From: Dermatemys mawii
Lineage: Eukaryota > Chordata > Testudines > Dermatemydidae
Assembly (NCBI GenBank): GCA_007922305.1
Contig: ML677386.1
Coordinates: 8,374,155-8,438,154, forward strand
Reading direction: 5' to 3'
DNA length: 64,000 bases
Within the stretch, counting starts at the first letter, position 1. Each line of letters opens with the position of its first letter. The position numbers were made by a program, and so were the translations under genes. This document shows, one piece after another, positions 21,316 to 33,065 of this stretch. The notes beneath the pieces were generated by a model. That model ran no database searches. It was given only the letters and a program-made list of their open reading frames with translations, and had not been told where the DNA came from.

Positions 21316-23785
21316 TTGAAATCCATGGCGTGACACTGGTGTAAAACTGCAGTAATGCAGCAGTTAATCAGGCCCTGTAGTGCAAGCAAAGAATGTGTGT
21401 GTCATATTAATTGTGTCATATCCTGACATTTGAGTGCTCAGCTGTGTAATCTCAGTGTTCCTGTAACTTAATATTTTGGATGGAACCTGTATTGCAGAAA
21501 TGCGATAGTTAAAGGTAGAATGGCACTTGCATTTTATCATGTTCTAGTCTCTGTTGAAGAGCTTGACATAAGAGAGAATGACTGCAAATCTGTTGTTATA
21601 ATTAGAATTTGGTCTTTAGCCCTAGGCCTTTCCCCTTCACGGGGGGGGCGGGGGGGTTGATTGGAAGCCAGGGAGGCCTTACATCTCAGCGTGTTACTTC
21701 CTGGAGACTCTTTCATCCCTGCTGCTAGGTGTGCACTGAATGACTCTGCGGGTTAAAAGTGAAGCTGTACAGGCTTTGCAGAGTCAGAGCAAATAAATGA
21801 TTTGCACTGAGTTGAAGTCATGCAAAGAGAGACCAAAACAACATTTCCATTGGAAACAGAAAGGCAGTGATTTTCCCTCCCAATGTGGCATCAGTGTCTG
21901 CTATGGAAGAATATCATGGTGTGGCCATTCTGCTTTGAAAAGGGATGGAGACAGAAGAAAGAACTTTGGGTAGCTAAAGGATTTCCTAAGGATCATGTAA
22001 TAGGGACAAAAGATGAGAAGGAGAGGGAGGGGAACAGAGCAGAAGGTATTAGAAAAACATGGAATTATAGTATCTTTGAAAACAACCCTTTTCCATGTAC
22101 AAAGCACACCACTTTATTGAAACTCCTTCTTTTAGCCTTCCTAGCTTCTTAGAAACATTGGGCCACATTTTCAGGTGGTGTAAATTAGCACAGCACCCTT
22201 AACTACATTGAAGCTATCCTGATTAATTCCAGCTGTGGGTCTAGCCCTTATTGGATTTTATTTACAAAGAGGGGTGTAAATTTACAGTGCTAGCATATCA
22301 ATGGACAGAAACAGAAGAGTAACATGAAGTTAGCGGATTAACGGTACAGGCTATATTTTCTACATGTGCACACTCAAAATGTACCATTATACCCGCCTCT
22401 AGACTTAGCAAGTGGAAACATCCAAGTGTACACTTTAACCAAGCTAATACCTGCATGCACAGCTGTTAGAACATGCACCTACAAAAACCATTGGTCCCCA
22501 TGAATTTTGTATGTACAAATTCTATCACATGTGTCCAAGTGTCAGACTCCTGAAGTGTATGCTTGTGTGTTTGCAGCACAGACTCATGTGTGCGCACAAA
22601 AATTTGTACACACACATGTAGGTCAGAGACTGAAAAACTACCTGGAAAGATCTACAGTTCTTTAAACCCCTACACGAGACCAGTCCCATTGGAGGTAGAG
22701 AGCAGAAGGGAACGCCAAATTAATACCACATAGCGTCTCATTATATCCCCACCTTTCTGTTCCCTCTTCTTGTTTCTACTTCATGTTAAGGAACAGTGAC
22801 TGAGCTCTCTCCAGATACTTTTTCAATGTTCACCCCACATAACTGTCCTCTCCTCCCTGTTCCACCCACACAGAGATATTCTGAGCTGTTGACAGATAAA
22901 GTTAGAAAGCTTTTCCACAAGGCTTCTGGGTATTAAGAATATCAGAAATGTTACAGGAGGAAGTGTATGTCAGAATGGTACGGCTGTAACTTGAAGAGAG
23001 AAAAGCAAAAGGAATTCAGTGGCTAGGAGGCTGCAACTTACCTGGGCAGGTGCCGCCTGAAAACTGGGGTAGTTAGAGCTGCCTATCTAGCTCTTGTGTT
23101 TTCTGCATTATAGCCCAGTTCTCTCCCTTAGAGGTCAGACACAATGGGCTCAGTTCTGATCTCACTTACACTGATGTAACTTGTGATTAATTCAGATGAT
23201 GTAAATCATTGACTGTAATGAGGCTATGCTGAGGATCTAGTCTAATAGGCCAGATCCAGGCCCAACTCTGGCAGTGCTGCAAAGGGACTGTAAAGTTGTC
23301 TTAAATAAGCAGCTGAGGCTTTATGACACCCTCTTGCAGCCACTCAGAAGAAAGGGGTGTGTGCTAGGAACAGGCCAGAGGCAGGAGGAACACAGAAGCA
23401 CACTACATTGAGCCCTGGCTGCCATAATTGCCCTTAGGGAGCTGTTCCTAGCCAACGTGACTCAGAGCTGCCTTGAGGGTCTGAACTAGCACCCAGCTGC
23501 CCAGGCTAATGAGCTAAACCCCGCCCACTTTTTTGTGGGGGAGGATCCCTTCTATGCACAAGTCATGGGCGTACAATATTGGATTCATCAGGTTTGGTTT
23601 CTATCTCATTCATACTGTTGCACATCAGTAATAACTTCACTGGGGTCAACAACGTTACAGCAGTTTAAGAGAGTGGAATCAGTCCCATTGATTTCAGTAG
23701 GAGTCACTGGCATTGTATGGCAAGAGAATAGGGTCCACTGACTTGAGCCGCTTACTGATATCACAGAAGCAGCTCGAGGTCCTTC
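21316..23785. other. No gene; unassigned with short hairpin repeats
   Basis: Contains pieces of the dispersed reptilian hairpin repeats (22160-22200 'cattttcaggtggtgtaaattagcacagc'; 23140-23250; 23676-23712) and a G run at 21641-21656. The 89-codon frame at 21883-22152 shows no domain I recognise. Confidence 0.45.
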
Positions 23786-23789
23786 AGAG

Positions 23790-24010
23790 ATTGAGGCCCT
23801 GTTGTACTAGGTGCTGTACAAAAAGCTCTCAGGAGCAGTCCCCTGGCCCAAAGAGCTCACAATCTAAAGAGATAAGATAGACAAAATGGAGGGAGGGATA
23901 GTATTATCCTGTTATTTTACCAAGGGAGAACTGAGGCATGGAACATTAAGTGGTTCTTGTGGTAGAGCTGGGAACTGACTCCCAGGCCACAAGATCATCA
24001 GTCCTCTGAA
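23790..24010 (-). repeat. MIR-like SINE
   Basis: 'ctgttgtactaggtgctgtac', 'cagtcccctggcccaaagagctcacaatctaa', 'tattatcctgttattttaccaagggagaactgaggcatgg', 'agctgggaactgactcccag' is a MIR-type element with reptile-style tail, read in reverse complement. Confidence 0.7.
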
Positions 24011-25019
24011 GTGGAGTCACACTGCTGTTGCTGAAAGCAGAATCTGTGCAGCAGCTTGTGGTTCCTGGGAAGCAGTGGAAGGGAAACATTTGCCCAAGCA
24101 GTTCAGATTTCTGGGGGATAAATAAGAGCCTGTCTCTCTCTTAATTGGCTGCGATAAGTTTGCTTGACTGGAACACCTCTACAGGAAAGAGGGATCTGGA
24201 GGATTTAAAAAGATGTCTAAAAAGACAGAAGCCTGTTGAAGAAGAGAAACCTGAGGGAGAAATTGCTGCTGGAAGGAAGGTGCTAACGTGAGCGTGGTGT
24301 TGACACGGAACTGAATGCTGTTTCTTCATCACTAGACTAGAACAGTTTTAGCTTTGTAATCAGTAATGAGGCAAAGGCACAATTTTAGTTTGCGCCATAA
24401 GATGTACATGAAGAGTTGGGTGTGCCTTTAAGGTACGTCCCTGTGATCAGGAACCGGCGGAGGAATTCTGGCTGATGCACTGCAATGGGAACTCTGCTGG
24501 GGTGCAGTCTGTGCTTTCCCCATGCTATGCAAGTGCCGCCAGCTGAAGCACAGGGAGGTAAAAGCAGGGCCACAACCTCATCCCTTTGGGACAGCCAGCA
24601 CTACTGTTAGAAATAGAGAGAATTGGCTGCCCTCACAGCCACATTATGGCCAGTCCCTGAATGGGGGGCACCAGGAGGAGGAGAGTTACTGGGCAGAGTC
24701 AGCTCAAAGTCAAATAATCTGCTTTGCTTCAGTGAAGAAATAGTGTTTGATTTGCAACTGGAAGCATTTTCAATGGCAGGACAAATTATATTATATCCTG
24801 CAAAGGCCTGAAGTTCAAAACTACAGGAGAAACAAAAAGCCAGGGGCGTAGAAACCCATGAGCATGACAGACCCAGGGTAGGAATGTCTTCCTTCCTTAA
24901 CACATGCACACACACATTGTTCCACTCAGGCGACTGCCTACTTTATTTATAAATAATCTGTAACTGTGAAATCCCCAGCCAAAAGAGAACAAGGCATTAA
25001 AGCTGATGATCTGATCACC
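24011..25019. other. No gene; unassigned sequence
   Basis: Frames of 62-102 codons at 24141-24915 overlap on both strands without domains. No bounded repeat recognised. Confidence 0.45.
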
Positions 25020-25215
25020 AGCTTGAGACTCAGAAACTCCTGGGTCCTAGTTTTGCCTCTATCATTATCATTGCTACCTCAGTTTCCCATCTATAAATTG
25101 AGGATGATGAGATCATACGCTCTGTGGGGCAGAGACTGTCATTTACTATATGTTTGTACAACACCTAGCATAATGGGGCTCTAGGTCCTATTGCAATACC
25201 CACGTTTACATGATA
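25020..25215 (+). repeat. MIR-like SINE with L2-type tail
   Basis: 'actcctgggtcctagttttgcctct', 'cctcagtttcccatctataaattgaggatgatgag' (CORE), then 'ggggcagagactgtcatttactatatgtttgtacaacacctagcataatggggctct' and 'attgcaatac'. Confidence 0.75.
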
Positions 25216-25385
25216 AATGTCAGCGAATGATTGTGTACCTCACAGTGACATAGTGAGGATAAATGAGTTGATTTATGTAAACAGCGCTACTGAGTGATGT
25301 TTAGGGACCCTAATAGTTTTAGGGAATCATTATGTGATGCCAATGCGCTCATTAAAGGGATTAACTGTAATTAGGACACTAACTT

Positions 25386-25410
25386 TATTAATTAATTAAT
25401 TAATTAATAA
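25386..25410. repeat. (ATTA)n microsatellite
   Basis: Tandem ttaa/attaa units. Confidence 0.85.
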
Positions 25411-25479
25411 CTGCTAGGTGCATTTTCTCAGTTCACTACTTTTGTGTGGGAATTTCAAAATCCATCATCATGAGTCTGT

Positions 25480-25758
25480 GAGATATTTCTACACTGCCGT
25501 CAGAGGTGTGGTTGTCACTTGTGTGGATATCCCTGAGCTTGCTTTAATCGAGGTATGGTGAGTACAAATAGCAGTGAAAGCAACATGGACAGTGGCTGCT
25601 TGATTACGCTTCTGGTTGGGTGGGCAGGGCTAGCTTGTGCCACTGCTTGTTGGCCACAGCTTCACTGCTATTGTTACTTGAGCTCACTTTGATCAGGTAC
25701 CTCAGGTATGTCTACATGTGCTGCAGTCACACTTCCCAATTGCAGTGTAGATGTACCC
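25480..25758. mobile_element. MITE with 'tctacact' ends
   Basis: Left agatatttctacactgccgt and right gcagtgtagatgtaccc are imperfect inverted repeats. A shorter foldback lies inside (ggtatgtctaca at about 25705 against tgtagatgtaccc), so this may be a composite. Confidence 0.55.
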
Positions 25759-25999
25759 GAACTCTACTCCCACTGAAATCGAGAGTTTTACCACCAACTT
25801 TAATGGGAGCAAAGTACTTTTGAAAATCCCACTCCTAATCTGTATCTCCTTTTGGTTTTATAAAGGGAGTTACAAGAACAAAGATTCACTCATCAGACTC
25901 CTTCAGGTTCTGCTCCTATCTGCTCCCAGTCCCACAAGCTAAGAACAGTCAGCTCTTTGGATAAGAGAACTCTAATGAATACAAAGGTAGTGTAGGAAG

Positions 26000-26480
26000 A
26001 ACTACAAGAAGGAAGTGGACAAATTGGAGAGTCCAGGGGAGGGCAACAAAAATTATTAGAGGGCTGGAGCACATGACTTATGAGGAGAGGCTGAGGGAAC
26101 TGAGATTGTTTAGTCTGCAGAAGAGAAGAATGCGTGACAGCTGCTTTCAACTATCTGAAAGGGGGATCCAAAGAGGATGGATCTAGACTGTTCTCTGTGG
26201 TAGCAGATGACAGAACAAGGAGTAACGGTCCCAAGTTGCAGTGAGGGAGGTTTAGGTTGGATATTAGGAAAAACATTTTCACGAGGAGGGTGCTAACACA
26301 CTGGAATGGGATACCTAGGGAGATGATGGAATCTCCTTCCTTAGAGATTTTTGAGGTCAGGCTTGACAAAGCCCTGACTGGGTTGATTTAGTTGGAGATT
26401 GAGCAGGGGGCTTTGAGCAGGGGGTTGGACTAGATGGCTTCCTGAGGGGTCTTCCAACCCTCATATTGTATGATTCTAAG
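26000..26480 (+). mobile_element. CR1 LINE 3' end, about 480 bp, well preserved
   Basis: Contains the C-terminal ORF2 coding and 3' UTR blocks of CR1: 'ggagcacatgacttatgaggagaggctgaggg', 'tttagtctgcagaagagaagaatg', 'gatggatctagactgttctctgtgg', 'tggaatctccttccttagag', 'gtcaggcttgacaaagccctg', 'ggttggactagatgg'. It ends 'ttccaaccctcatattgtatgattctaag', the CR1 terminal octamer-type repeat. 5'-truncated. Confidence 0.92.
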
Positions 26481-27334
26481 AAGTGAAGTTAGTGTTTCTA
26501 TAGGTGGAACTCTGCCCACTGAGCCAGTACGGAATCAAAACAGCATGGTCTTGAGACACTGTGCTTACGGAGATGCCCTCTTTCAACTACAATGTATGAC
26601 CAAGCTCTTTGGCTAATTGTGGCTTTAAAGATCTCAGGGTATGTGTGTCCTGCCCTGATTCCAGTTTGAGTAATTACAGGCTGCCTGCCTAAGTTTCCTC
26701 TGCAATTTCAATTGGATACACTATTCTTCCTTACTTCCTGTCCAAATCCATTATGTAGCGCTGCTGTACACTGTTAAAGAGTAGCTGTATTTCATCTCAG
26801 AGATGACTGCATTTCATTATTGAGTGACATTAAGCCATGTGCATATATCGTGTCAAGTCATTTCTTCCACATTTAAAAGGTCAAACATATCACTTTTGTT
26901 ATCAGTTAGGAGGGATATCTGGGTTTTGAGTCACTGTTCGGAAGCTTGCAATGCAGGGTGTACTATAGATTAACTACAGTCTGCAGTGTGCCAGGAATTC
27001 CAGTCCCATAGACTTTATATAGTATAGCTTTTCCAGCACAGTTGTCACTTAAGACAAGTAATTATTATTACAGACAGAGGGGAATCATTTCTGTTCCCTG
27101 TGTGGAGAGAGAAGACTGGCATTAAAAATTCAGGGTGGAGTGGCAATGTTTTCTGAACTTTGAGTGTACACTCAAAATTACATCTATCCTGATTTACAGC
27201 CCCTGCCAGGCCACTGAATTCACTAGGTTTAAAGCAGGGTCAAATCTGGCCTGACTGTCCTCCCATGAAGGCTGGCTGGCTTGAAAACAGAGCTGGTCCT
27301 TCTTTTCACTCTCTCTCTCTCATAATACAGGAAC
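26481..27334. other. No gene; unassigned sequence
   Basis: No frame above 60 codons and no recognised repeat apart from a short (CT)n at 27306-27320. Confidence 0.45.
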
Positions 27335-27344
27335 TTGCTGAAAT

Positions 27345-27700
27345 TAACAGATGGTAACTGGAGAACCTTGAAAAGGAAATACTGTTTCACACACCATGTT
27401 GTCATTGTCAGCCTTCAGAATGCCCTGTTGCAGAAGATCATTGAGTCAAATGCTGTAGCTAGATGGCGTTTCAAGGGCAATAAAATGATGCATACTATGA
27501 TAGGGGAAAGGAAAGCTCATGTTCCAGAACGGAAATTGAGCATTACCAGGGGTCAGGACAGAATTCCTTCCCCCAGGCATGGCATTCCACAAGCGGCAAG
27601 GTGATTTGGGAGGGCTGCCTATTTCTGAAATATTCAGGTACCCTTCAGCCAAAGGAGAATAGCAGGCTTGATGGTCCAATAACCTGACATATTATGGCAA
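27345..27700 (+). mobile_element. CR1-like LINE 3' fragment, eroded
   Basis: 'gacagaattccttcccccaggcatgg' and, near the end, 'caggcttgatggtccaataacctgacatattatggcaa' resemble the 3' end of the CR1-type family found antisense at 62356-62998 (reverse of 'catactgggtc..aaaggtccatctagccc'). More diverged than 26000-26480. Confidence 0.5.
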
Positions 27701-27824
27701 ATCTTGCATTATATGTTGCACAAGACTGGGGAGGTGGTACATGGGAGATTCAGAAGTCCCTAAGTAACATAGCAGCACAACTCTCAGAAGACTATCCCAC
27801 CTTCAGATAATGATACGTAGCAAG

Positions 27825-27945
27825 CAACACTATCCCCATTGTACCAAGGGGGCGAAGACAGGCCAAATAGCTTTTCTAAATGCATATAAATGGTAGAAGT
27901 GGGACTAGAACTCATGCCTTCCCACTCCTAGCCACTGCCATAACC
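27825..27945 (-). repeat. MIR-like SINE fragment
   Basis: 'actatccccattgtacc', 'gaagacaggccaaatagcttttctaaa', 'agtgggactagaactcatgccttcccactcctagccactgccataacc' follow the MIR CORE and tRNA-like head in reverse complement. Confidence 0.6.
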
Positions 27946-29486
27946 CCCACCCCCTCGACCACATCCTCTGTCTAAAATAAAAAGCAGCATATAGACCATT
28001 TAACATACACAAACATGATTTGTGGTGTGTGATATGCTGTGTCATCACTGCAGTGCAGTGCATGCCAGGCTGCATGGAACTCTGCATGCAATGTAGTTTA
28101 TTTTAAGACTCAAGCTGCAACGGGTAATTATTTGAGGAAGGTAGCAATAATTGGCTTTGCTAGGAGGATGAGGCAGAAATGATTGCCTGGAGCTCCACTT
28201 TAAAGGAAAAAAGCAAAGAGCAGTCAGCAAGAGGAAGAGGTGGTCCCTGCCAGCAGACTTTCCCATAAAGAAGAGGTGTCGGAGTTTGACTGAATTGAAT
28301 GTTTACAGGAACAAGCTGACACAAACATACATTTTCCTCTCTATGGCTCGGAAAAGCTGACCTTTGAACACAGCATATGAAGCAATGGCAGTATGGGAGA
28401 GGGCAGGAAAATACCATATGTAGGGGATAAACTACAGTCAAGAGGCTTAATCTCATTTCTACTGAGTTTGCCTATAGTCGGATCTCAGGAGGGTGAGGTA
28501 CTGGCTGAGAAATGCTCTTATGTTCATGCTGTTAACAGCAAGATTGGTGGCCTTGCACCTAATAAAATCCTGGTGGACAGCTGAAACTTAATAGTCACCC
28601 AACTCCCCTAAGTACCAAAGCCTGTTTAGATGATATTGCTGGACCACTTTTGGCACAGTTAGTTCTGGACTTACGTTTGGTAGAGCAGGAACCTGAGGAG
28701 ATCGGCAGGAAGGTGGTGTGGCTGTGCTGTTTGCATCAAACCTGAAGTGCAGATAGGCTCCTGCTCTCAGATGGATTAAATGCAGCACTATGTGTTTATC
28801 TTGTTTGTGATCTCCAGGACAGGGATATGCTAAGACTAGTTCTGGTGCGTTGACTGCCCCTTCCATTGCAGTGCCTGCATGAGCTGATGAAGTTCTCCTC
28901 ATCAGTTCCTATATTCACTGGAGGCAGCAAGGCTGATGGTGCTCAATGACTTAACATCCGCATGGATGATGAATCCTTAGATTCAGTTCAAGGTTTCATG
29001 CCCACCATGGTGATCATATGATTGTGCTATGTGGTTACATTAAAAACCACTACACACACTATTGATTGGAGTTAGATAGGAGGTCACACAGTTGGAAGTT
29101 AGGCCAATTTCCTGGATTGGTCTCCTGTATTTTGAGACTGGAGTGCAAGCTACCCTGTTGGGAGCAGGGAGCTGTTTTGATGGCCTGCGCTCAGTGACAA
29201 TGGAAGCTACCGAAGGCCCTGAGGGAAGACACCATTCCTTAACAGATCATTTTGTTAAGGATTCAGTAGGATGTCCTAGCAAATATTTTACAGCTGCTAC
29301 AGTTCCTATGAAAGCCTTTTAAAACTTGTCTGTGACGAGTAGTTTGCAACTCTTTTTTTTTCAGAGGTGGACATTGTAGGCTCAAGACTTGAGGTCAGGA
29401 ATGCTTACTTGAAAGACTGCCTCCCTCTCCACGTGAGATTGTCACCTCTTCAGAGAGCCAATTGAGACGAAACCCTCTCAGTATGA
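27946..29486. other. No gene; unassigned sequence
   Basis: Frames of 60-104 codons overlap on both strands at 27905-28902 and 29092-29322; none shows a domain, signal peptide or splice context I can support. Confidence 0.45.
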
Positions 29487-30162
29487 GGCCATGGTTACAC
29501 TGGCACTTTATAGCGCTATAAAGCCCCCACGAGCGCTGTAACCTACTCCCCGTCCACACTGGCAAGGCACTAATAGCGCTATAACTGCTGAGTTATAGCG
29601 CTATTATAAATCCACCTCCTCATGGGGAATAAGGGCTGTAGCGCAGCTGCTGTAGCGCTACAGCAAGAATGTGGACACCCACTGCGCTACAAGTAATCTC
29701 TGGAGATGCCTAGAGCCATTTAAGGCAATTGACGTCTCTTCCCTTTGTTTTGAACTCGGCTGGAGGAATGCGGAAGTACCTCTTTAGAGTTTCTTTCTTA
29801 ACTCGGCAGATAAGCAATGCAAATGTTTAAGGAGGGAGCTTGTGTGAAAACAAAGCCCTCTGTGAACGGAGGCTCACTGACAGGCTTTCAGAAAAACGGA
29901 AAAACCACTGTCTCTCTCCCTCCGCATACACACAACACGTCCCCCCTCACCCCCCTCGTTTAAAAAGCACGTTGCACCCAGCTGAATGCTGGGATACCTG
30001 CCCTAATGCGCTGCTCTTAATGCCGCATTAAGTGCCCCAAATGTGGCCATGCTATACCGCAGGAGCATCTGAGTGTGGACATACAATAGCGCTATACATA
30101 TTACTGTATAAGGGGACCGCTATAACCTATAGCGCTATAATCTTGTAAGTGTAACCATACCC
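29487..30162. mobile_element. 676-bp non-autonomous DNA transposon rich in agcgct
   Basis: Left ggccatggttacactggca and right agtgtaaccataccc are inverted repeats. 'tatagcgctata' palindromes occur near both ends and many agcgct/gcgctat copies inside. Flanks tga (29484-29486) and taa (30163-30165) suggest a 3-bp TNA target like that of 48969-49267, consistent with PIF/Harbinger-type insertion. No transposase coding. Confidence 0.8.
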
Positions 30163-30165
30163 TAA

Positions 30166-31879
30166 AAGAGAGGAGATACCCGCAGGGCATTCTCTATGAA
30201 GCACCCTTTGCTTTGAAACATACTCCCCACCCGACTCTGAAATAGCCTGCATCTCTTCACCTCCAGTGCATGCTGTTAGGCCCATCCTATTACCCAGGCT
30301 TTTGCGGGATGGAGGGACATGATAACACTGGCATTTGTGGCATAGCAGTAAAGTTCGGGGTTTTGCTTTCATTCATGGTTAATTATTTTCTGGCTTTGGG
30401 GTATGGAGCAGCTGCTCATTACATTTTTCCTTGCACGTGTTTGTATTACTGTATGGCAAATATGCCTTGAGAGTAGGACAGGTGCCTTTTTATATATTTG
30501 TTTAAAATCAGCTGAACATTGATGACTCCTCGTACAACACATTCTCTTCCAGTCTGTCTCCATTACATCCCTCCTGCAGTATCTATTTTTAACAGATTTG
30601 TGGGGCTGGGCTTTGTTATCAAGTCAAACAGTAAGGCCCTCTGACTTCCACAGTTTATTTTGATTCCAAAGTGCCTTTCAATTCCATCCACAGCTGCCTT
30701 TCATTATTAGGTTAGCAGAGAGGAAAACAACTAGACATGTTAAGAAAAAGGCTTGAAGTGCTGGTGGAACGGTCCTTCCTCCATGTCCCTCTGGTCACAT
30801 CTGTTCCCTCCGGGACAGAAGCAAAATTTTGCATTTGAAGCTCATCATGCTCTCAAGATTTAGAATGATGCTCTTTCTCTATCTCTCTCTCACTCCCCTC
30901 CCCTCTCACGACCCCTTCATCTTTTTTCTTATGGATTAAGAGACGTTGCACAATCCAGTTTCTGGCAATCAGATAAAAAGCCCTGAATGCTGCATTTTAC
31001 CCCAGCTCTGTCAAACCCAGTGTGTCCATGGTAAACTGGCAGTCCATGCAATGCTGAATGCTCACATGAAGAATCCATTTGCCTCAGAGACAGGTTATGT
31101 TTTGCCAGCACACTTTTGTTTTAAATTTTATGCAGAGGAACTGTACTGTCAGCCAATTAATCATTACAAAGCTACTAGGAGCTTTCCATTTCTGGGATGG
31201 GGATTTAGTACAGACTCACATGAGGATGCTGTGACAATCTGGCTAAGGCATATGAAGAGCAATCGTATTAGGCTGAATTGTCAATAGAGATCAAAGCTAT
31301 CTTCCTTCTTATACTAATGCCTTGGAAGCAAACTGATCACCGTCCAGGTCTATCAAGCCATTAAACTAGATTAGCCAACTGGGGCCTTCATGGCCCAATG
31401 ATAGAGCAGCTGAACAGATGAAGTAGCTATAGAGAGAGGGAGGGAAGGTAGGGTATGTAAATACATGGTAAATTACTCTCTTTGTAGAATAAAACTAGAG
31501 AAGATGAGCTGAATGCTAACTCTGTCTCCACTGTATCAAAGGACGCAGTCAGTGCTGTAGTCTATAGAATCCCTGAATGAATACAATCTGTAAATTTACC
31601 TTGACAGCTACAAGATGAACCAGCCTCTCTTATAATACGGGCTACACGCACAACGGCTTGCAAATATTAACGTGCACATCCTTTCCAGTCAGGTGTGTAC
31701 CATCCGTGATTTCAAGTATCTGGGGCTCTTTAAGAGAGATTAGAAATTCTGTGGAAACTGAGTGAGAGAAAAGAGAATCCTACTGGGTGATGGGCAACGT
31801 GGCCTGTTACATCCAGGCCACAGTGATTCCATCCCGGTCTGAATGACCATTTGTTATTTATATTAAAAGAGTGCTCAGA
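30166..31879. other. No gene; unassigned sequence
   Basis: Frames at 30127-30563 are 64-81 codons; the 113-codon frame at 30946-31287 has no recognised domain and an antisense frame over its first part. (CT)-rich patch at 30875-30910. Confidence 0.45.
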
Positions 31880-31975
31880 GACCCCAAACAGGAGCAAGGC
31901 TTCTTTGTGCTAGGTGCTGTACACATGGAACATGAAATACAGGCTCTTCCCCAAATTGTTTACAATCAATATACT
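31880..31975 (-). repeat. MIR/L2-type SINE tail fragment
   Basis: 'tgtgctaggtgctgtacacatggaacatg' and 'ctcttccccaaattgtttacaatcaa' are the reverse complement of the tail seen at 25128 and 48505. Confidence 0.55.
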
Positions 31976-32214
31976 TCAGTCGAACCTGAAAGTGGTTACA
32001 ATCTCAGAGCTGGTGGGTGGCCTATGTGACATGTATTTGGTGACCTCAGCTCACTTCTCAGTGGACAGATGCCATAAAAACACCTTTGCAATTAATATTG
32101 ATTTATATCTTAGTTGGCAGGCTCAGCACAGAAGCCAAGAACCTGGAGATTGAACTATCGTCTATCCATTGAATTGGTCCTTTTATGCATAGAGTTAAGT
32201 CTAGAGCAGTGACC

Positions 32215-32345
32215 CGCTGTATAATACTCAAATAATATTTGACAAATAATGCCTTATTACCTAAATATTATTTGATCAGTTATATAGTTAGTAAAGTAAA
32301 ACAAAAATAATTGAATCAAATATTCAATTATTAAATGAAAGCCTT
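32215..32345. repeat. A+T-rich foldback-like repeat (attcaaata motifs)
   Basis: 'actcaaataatatttgacaaataatg', 'aaatattatttgatcag' and 'gaatcaaatattcaattatt' resemble 8575-8715. Unclassified. Confidence 0.4.
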
Positions 32346-32464
32346 AACATCTCCCCTGACTGAGACATGTTCATGGGACAGAGCACAGAAGGCAGATGTC
32401 AGTGGGTGTCTTGCATAGGAATCAAGTGCAGAATATGCACAAGAGCTCAATACTAGAGCCTGGA

Positions 32465-33065
32465 GAGCATGTGCATTGGCCAAACCGGACAGTCTCTACG
32501 CAAAAGAATAAATGGGCACAAATCTGACATCAGGAATCATAACATTCAAAAACCAGTAGAACACTTCAGTCTCTCTGGTCATTCAATAACAAAACTGAAA
32601 GTGACAATTCTTCAACAAAAAACACTTCAAAAACAGACTCCAACAAGAAACTGCAGAACTGGAATTAATTTGCAAACTAGAAACCATTAAGTTAGGCTTG
32701 ACTAAAGACTGGGAATGGCTGGGTCATTACACAAACTGAAAACTATTTCCCCATGCTAAATTTTCCCCTACTGTTACTCACACCTTCTTGTCAACTGTTT
32801 GAAATCGGCCATCCTGATTACCACTAGAAACGTGAGCTATTATCAGCAGGAGACGAAAAAACCTTAATGAATTAGACTCTTAGAGCTGGTATGGCAACCC
32901 TCATCTTTTCATGTTCTCTGTATATATATCTATATATCTATCGATATATCTTCCTACTGTATCTTCCACTCTATGCATCTGATGAAGTGGGTTTTAGCCC
33001 ATGAAAGCTTATGTCCAAATAAATTTGTTAGTCTCTAAGGTGCCATAAGTACTCCTCGTTCTCAT
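32465..33065 (+). mobile_element. Penelope-like retroelement 3' fragment (GIY-YIG end + 3' UTR)
   Basis: 5'-truncated copy with, in order, an endonuclease remnant (32469-32735), a 3' UTR with a tatatatc run (32920-32950), a hammerhead-like motif (32979-33015) and the family tail 'gttagtctctaaggtgccataag' followed by 'tactcctcgttctcattct'. The same tail occurs at 10298-10496, 17859-17936 and 46117-46212. Assignment to Penelope-like elements rests on the GIY-YIG type endonuclease beside a non-LTR-like tail. Confidence 0.8.
32469..32735 (+). pseudogene. GIY-YIG endonuclease remnant of a Penelope-like element
   Basis: The first 50 residues from 32469 include IGQTGQSLRKRINGHKSDI and later PVEHFSLSGHS, matching the C-terminal half of the GIY-YIG fold found after the reverse transcriptase in Penelope-like elements (an IG.T...L..R...H core). 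The GIY strand lies upstream of the truncation and is absent. After about residue 50 the reading shifts frame; continuation in other frames gives ELICKLETIKLG and DWEWLGHYTN before a stop near 32740. Not functional: truncated and frameshifted. Confidence 0.8.

Noticed and set aside
20964..21344. 126-codon plus-strand open frame
   Set aside because: It reads the antisense strand of a CR1 3' fragment.
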